Below are positions 5,396 to 6,042 of a DNA stretch of 6,042 bases, piece by piece. A program made the position numbers and the translations under genes. The stretch covers positions 1 to 6,042 of the forward strand of contig DSBF01000382.1 in assembly GCA_011049495.1 (NCBI GenBank). The letters run 5' to 3'. Within the stretch, counting starts at the first letter, position 1. Every line of letters begins with the position of its first letter. The stretch is from Ignavibacteria bacterium (GTDB lineage Bacteria > Bacteroidota > Ignavibacteria > Ignavibacteriales > Melioribacteraceae). Below the pieces are notes generated by a model. That model was not told the DNA's origin. It saw only the letters and a program-made list of their open reading frames with translations, and searched no databases.

Positions 5396-6042
5396 ATGTT
5401 AAAACAAGAATATGATATAATTGTTGTAGGAGCTGGTCCTGCCGGTACTGTAGCCGCAAGGTTTGCTGCAATGCAAGGTGTTGATGTTTTAGTTCTTGAA
5501 AAAGATAGAGATGTTGGTTACCCGGTTCGTTGTGCGGAAGCTATATCAAAGCGAAACTTAATTCCTTTCATTGAACCAAATGATAGATTTATTGCAGCAA
5601 AGATTAATAAATATGTTTTTATCTCTCCAAACGGTGAAGAAGTAAAACTCGAATTTAATGAAGTAAACGGTTATGTCCTTGAACGAAGAATTTTTGATTA
5701 TGAACTTGGCAGACTTGCATCCGAAGCCGGGGCACAAATACAAACAAGAGTTTATGTAAACGGACTAATTTTAGAAGGCGAGAAAGTTTGCGGTGTTAAA
5801 GCCGAATACCAGGGTAAACAAATTGAAATAAAATCAAAGATTGTTATAGGTGCCGATGGTGTTGAATCAAGAGTAGGAAGATGGGCTGGAATAGAAACTC
5901 ATATTGATTACCGCGATATGGAATCGTGTTTCCAAGTTACTGCAGCTAATTTAGACAACGTTGATTCGAGTACGCTTTATTTTTATCTCGGGACAAATTA
6001 TGCGCCGGGCGGATACTTTTGGGTATTCCCAAAGGGAGAAAA
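5396..6042 (+). CDS. Geranylgeranyl-reductase-family FAD flavoprotein (N-terminal 215 codons; 3' end beyond the window)
   Basis: This FAD-dependent enzyme would saturate double bonds of geranylgeranyl chains on lipids, quinones or pigments. The N-terminal dinucleotide-binding fold reads DIIVVGAGPAGTVAAR (7-22), with the GxGxxG at 12-17 and the acidic Glu35 ending the second strand. GYPVRCAEAIS (41-51) is the conserved segment of archaeal-type reductases, with the Cys (residue 46) thought to lie near the flavin. A second FAD motif is IGADGVESRVGRWAG (151-165). PGGYFWVFPKG (204-214) carries the YxWxFP substrate-binding motif typical of the geranylgeranyl reductase family. About half of a normal protein of around 400 residues is present. 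The ATG follows the ferredoxin stop by 2 bp, with AAGGA 12 nt upstream. It could instead act on a menaquinone side chain. Confidence 0.88.
   Translation, partial: MLKQEYDIIVVGAGPAGTVAARFAAMQGVDVLVLEKDRDVGYPVRCAEAISKRNLIPFIEPNDRFIAAKINKYVFISPNGEEVKLEFNEVNGYVLERRIFDYELGRLASEAGAQIQTRVYVNGLILEGEKVCGVKAEYQGKQIEIKSKIVIGADGVESRVGRWAGIETHIDYRDMESCFQVTAANLDNVDSSTLYFYLGTNYAPGGYFWVFPKGE

Noticed and set aside
5558..5743. Minus-strand open frame inside the reductase gene
   Set aside because: It is antisense to conserved flavoprotein sequence; low-complexity Phe/Ile/Lys-rich translation with no start signal.
1..6042. CRISPR array, tRNA or insertion sequence
   Set aside because: I saw no regularly spaced direct repeats, no tRNA-like cloverleaf with a CCA/TψC-like box, and no transposase-like reading frame.

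Overview
The window is AT-rich bacterial DNA. All genes from the left edge to about 5050 lie on the minus strand, and a second, divergent transcription unit starts at 5163 and runs off the right edge. An archaeal-type lipid prenyltransferase, a ferredoxin/geranylgeranyl-reductase pair, an Mla-type lipid transporter and few strong Shine-Dalgarno sites together suggest the FCB group (Bacteroidota/Chlorobiota/Ignavibacteria-like). That placement is inference from gene content; no rRNA or other phylogenetic marker is present.

Layout. 1-232 (-): N-terminal 77 codons of an unrecognised protein with a GTG start, cut by the window edge. 233-543: gene-poor spacer with at most a decayed coding remnant. 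544-3138 (-): a compact lipid-transport operon transcribed permease (MlaE-like), ATPase (MlaF-like), MCE substrate-binding protein (MlaD-like), with overlapping or nearly touching genes. 3139-3228: 90-bp spacer with a small hairpin just after the preceding gene. 3229-5049 (-): a tight three-gene set of UbiA-family prenyltransferase, RNase HII and YraN/UPF0102 (ATGA overlap, then a 7-bp gap). 5050-5162: divergent control region. 5163-6042 (+): a 2[4Fe-4S] ferredoxin and, 2 bp later, a geranylgeranyl-reductase-family flavoprotein (partial).

How the genes fit together. The most notable part is 4213-6042. A UbiA enzyme with Asp-rich motifs resembling archaeal digeranylgeranylglyceryl-phosphate synthase sits back to back with a ferredoxin plus geranylgeranyl reductase. 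In the archaeon Methanosarcina acetivorans, a reductase of this family and the ferredoxin encoded beside it work together to saturate isoprenoid ether-lipid chains. The window therefore holds the second prenyl-transfer step and the saturation step of an archaeal-type ether-lipid pathway, or a related route that attaches and saturates a prenyl chain on another acceptor such as a quinone. The first committed enzyme (GGGP synthase) is not in the window. The MCE transporter further along the same strand moves lipids between membranes and is probably a separate envelope-maintenance operon. RNase HII and YraN are housekeeping genes that often sit together.
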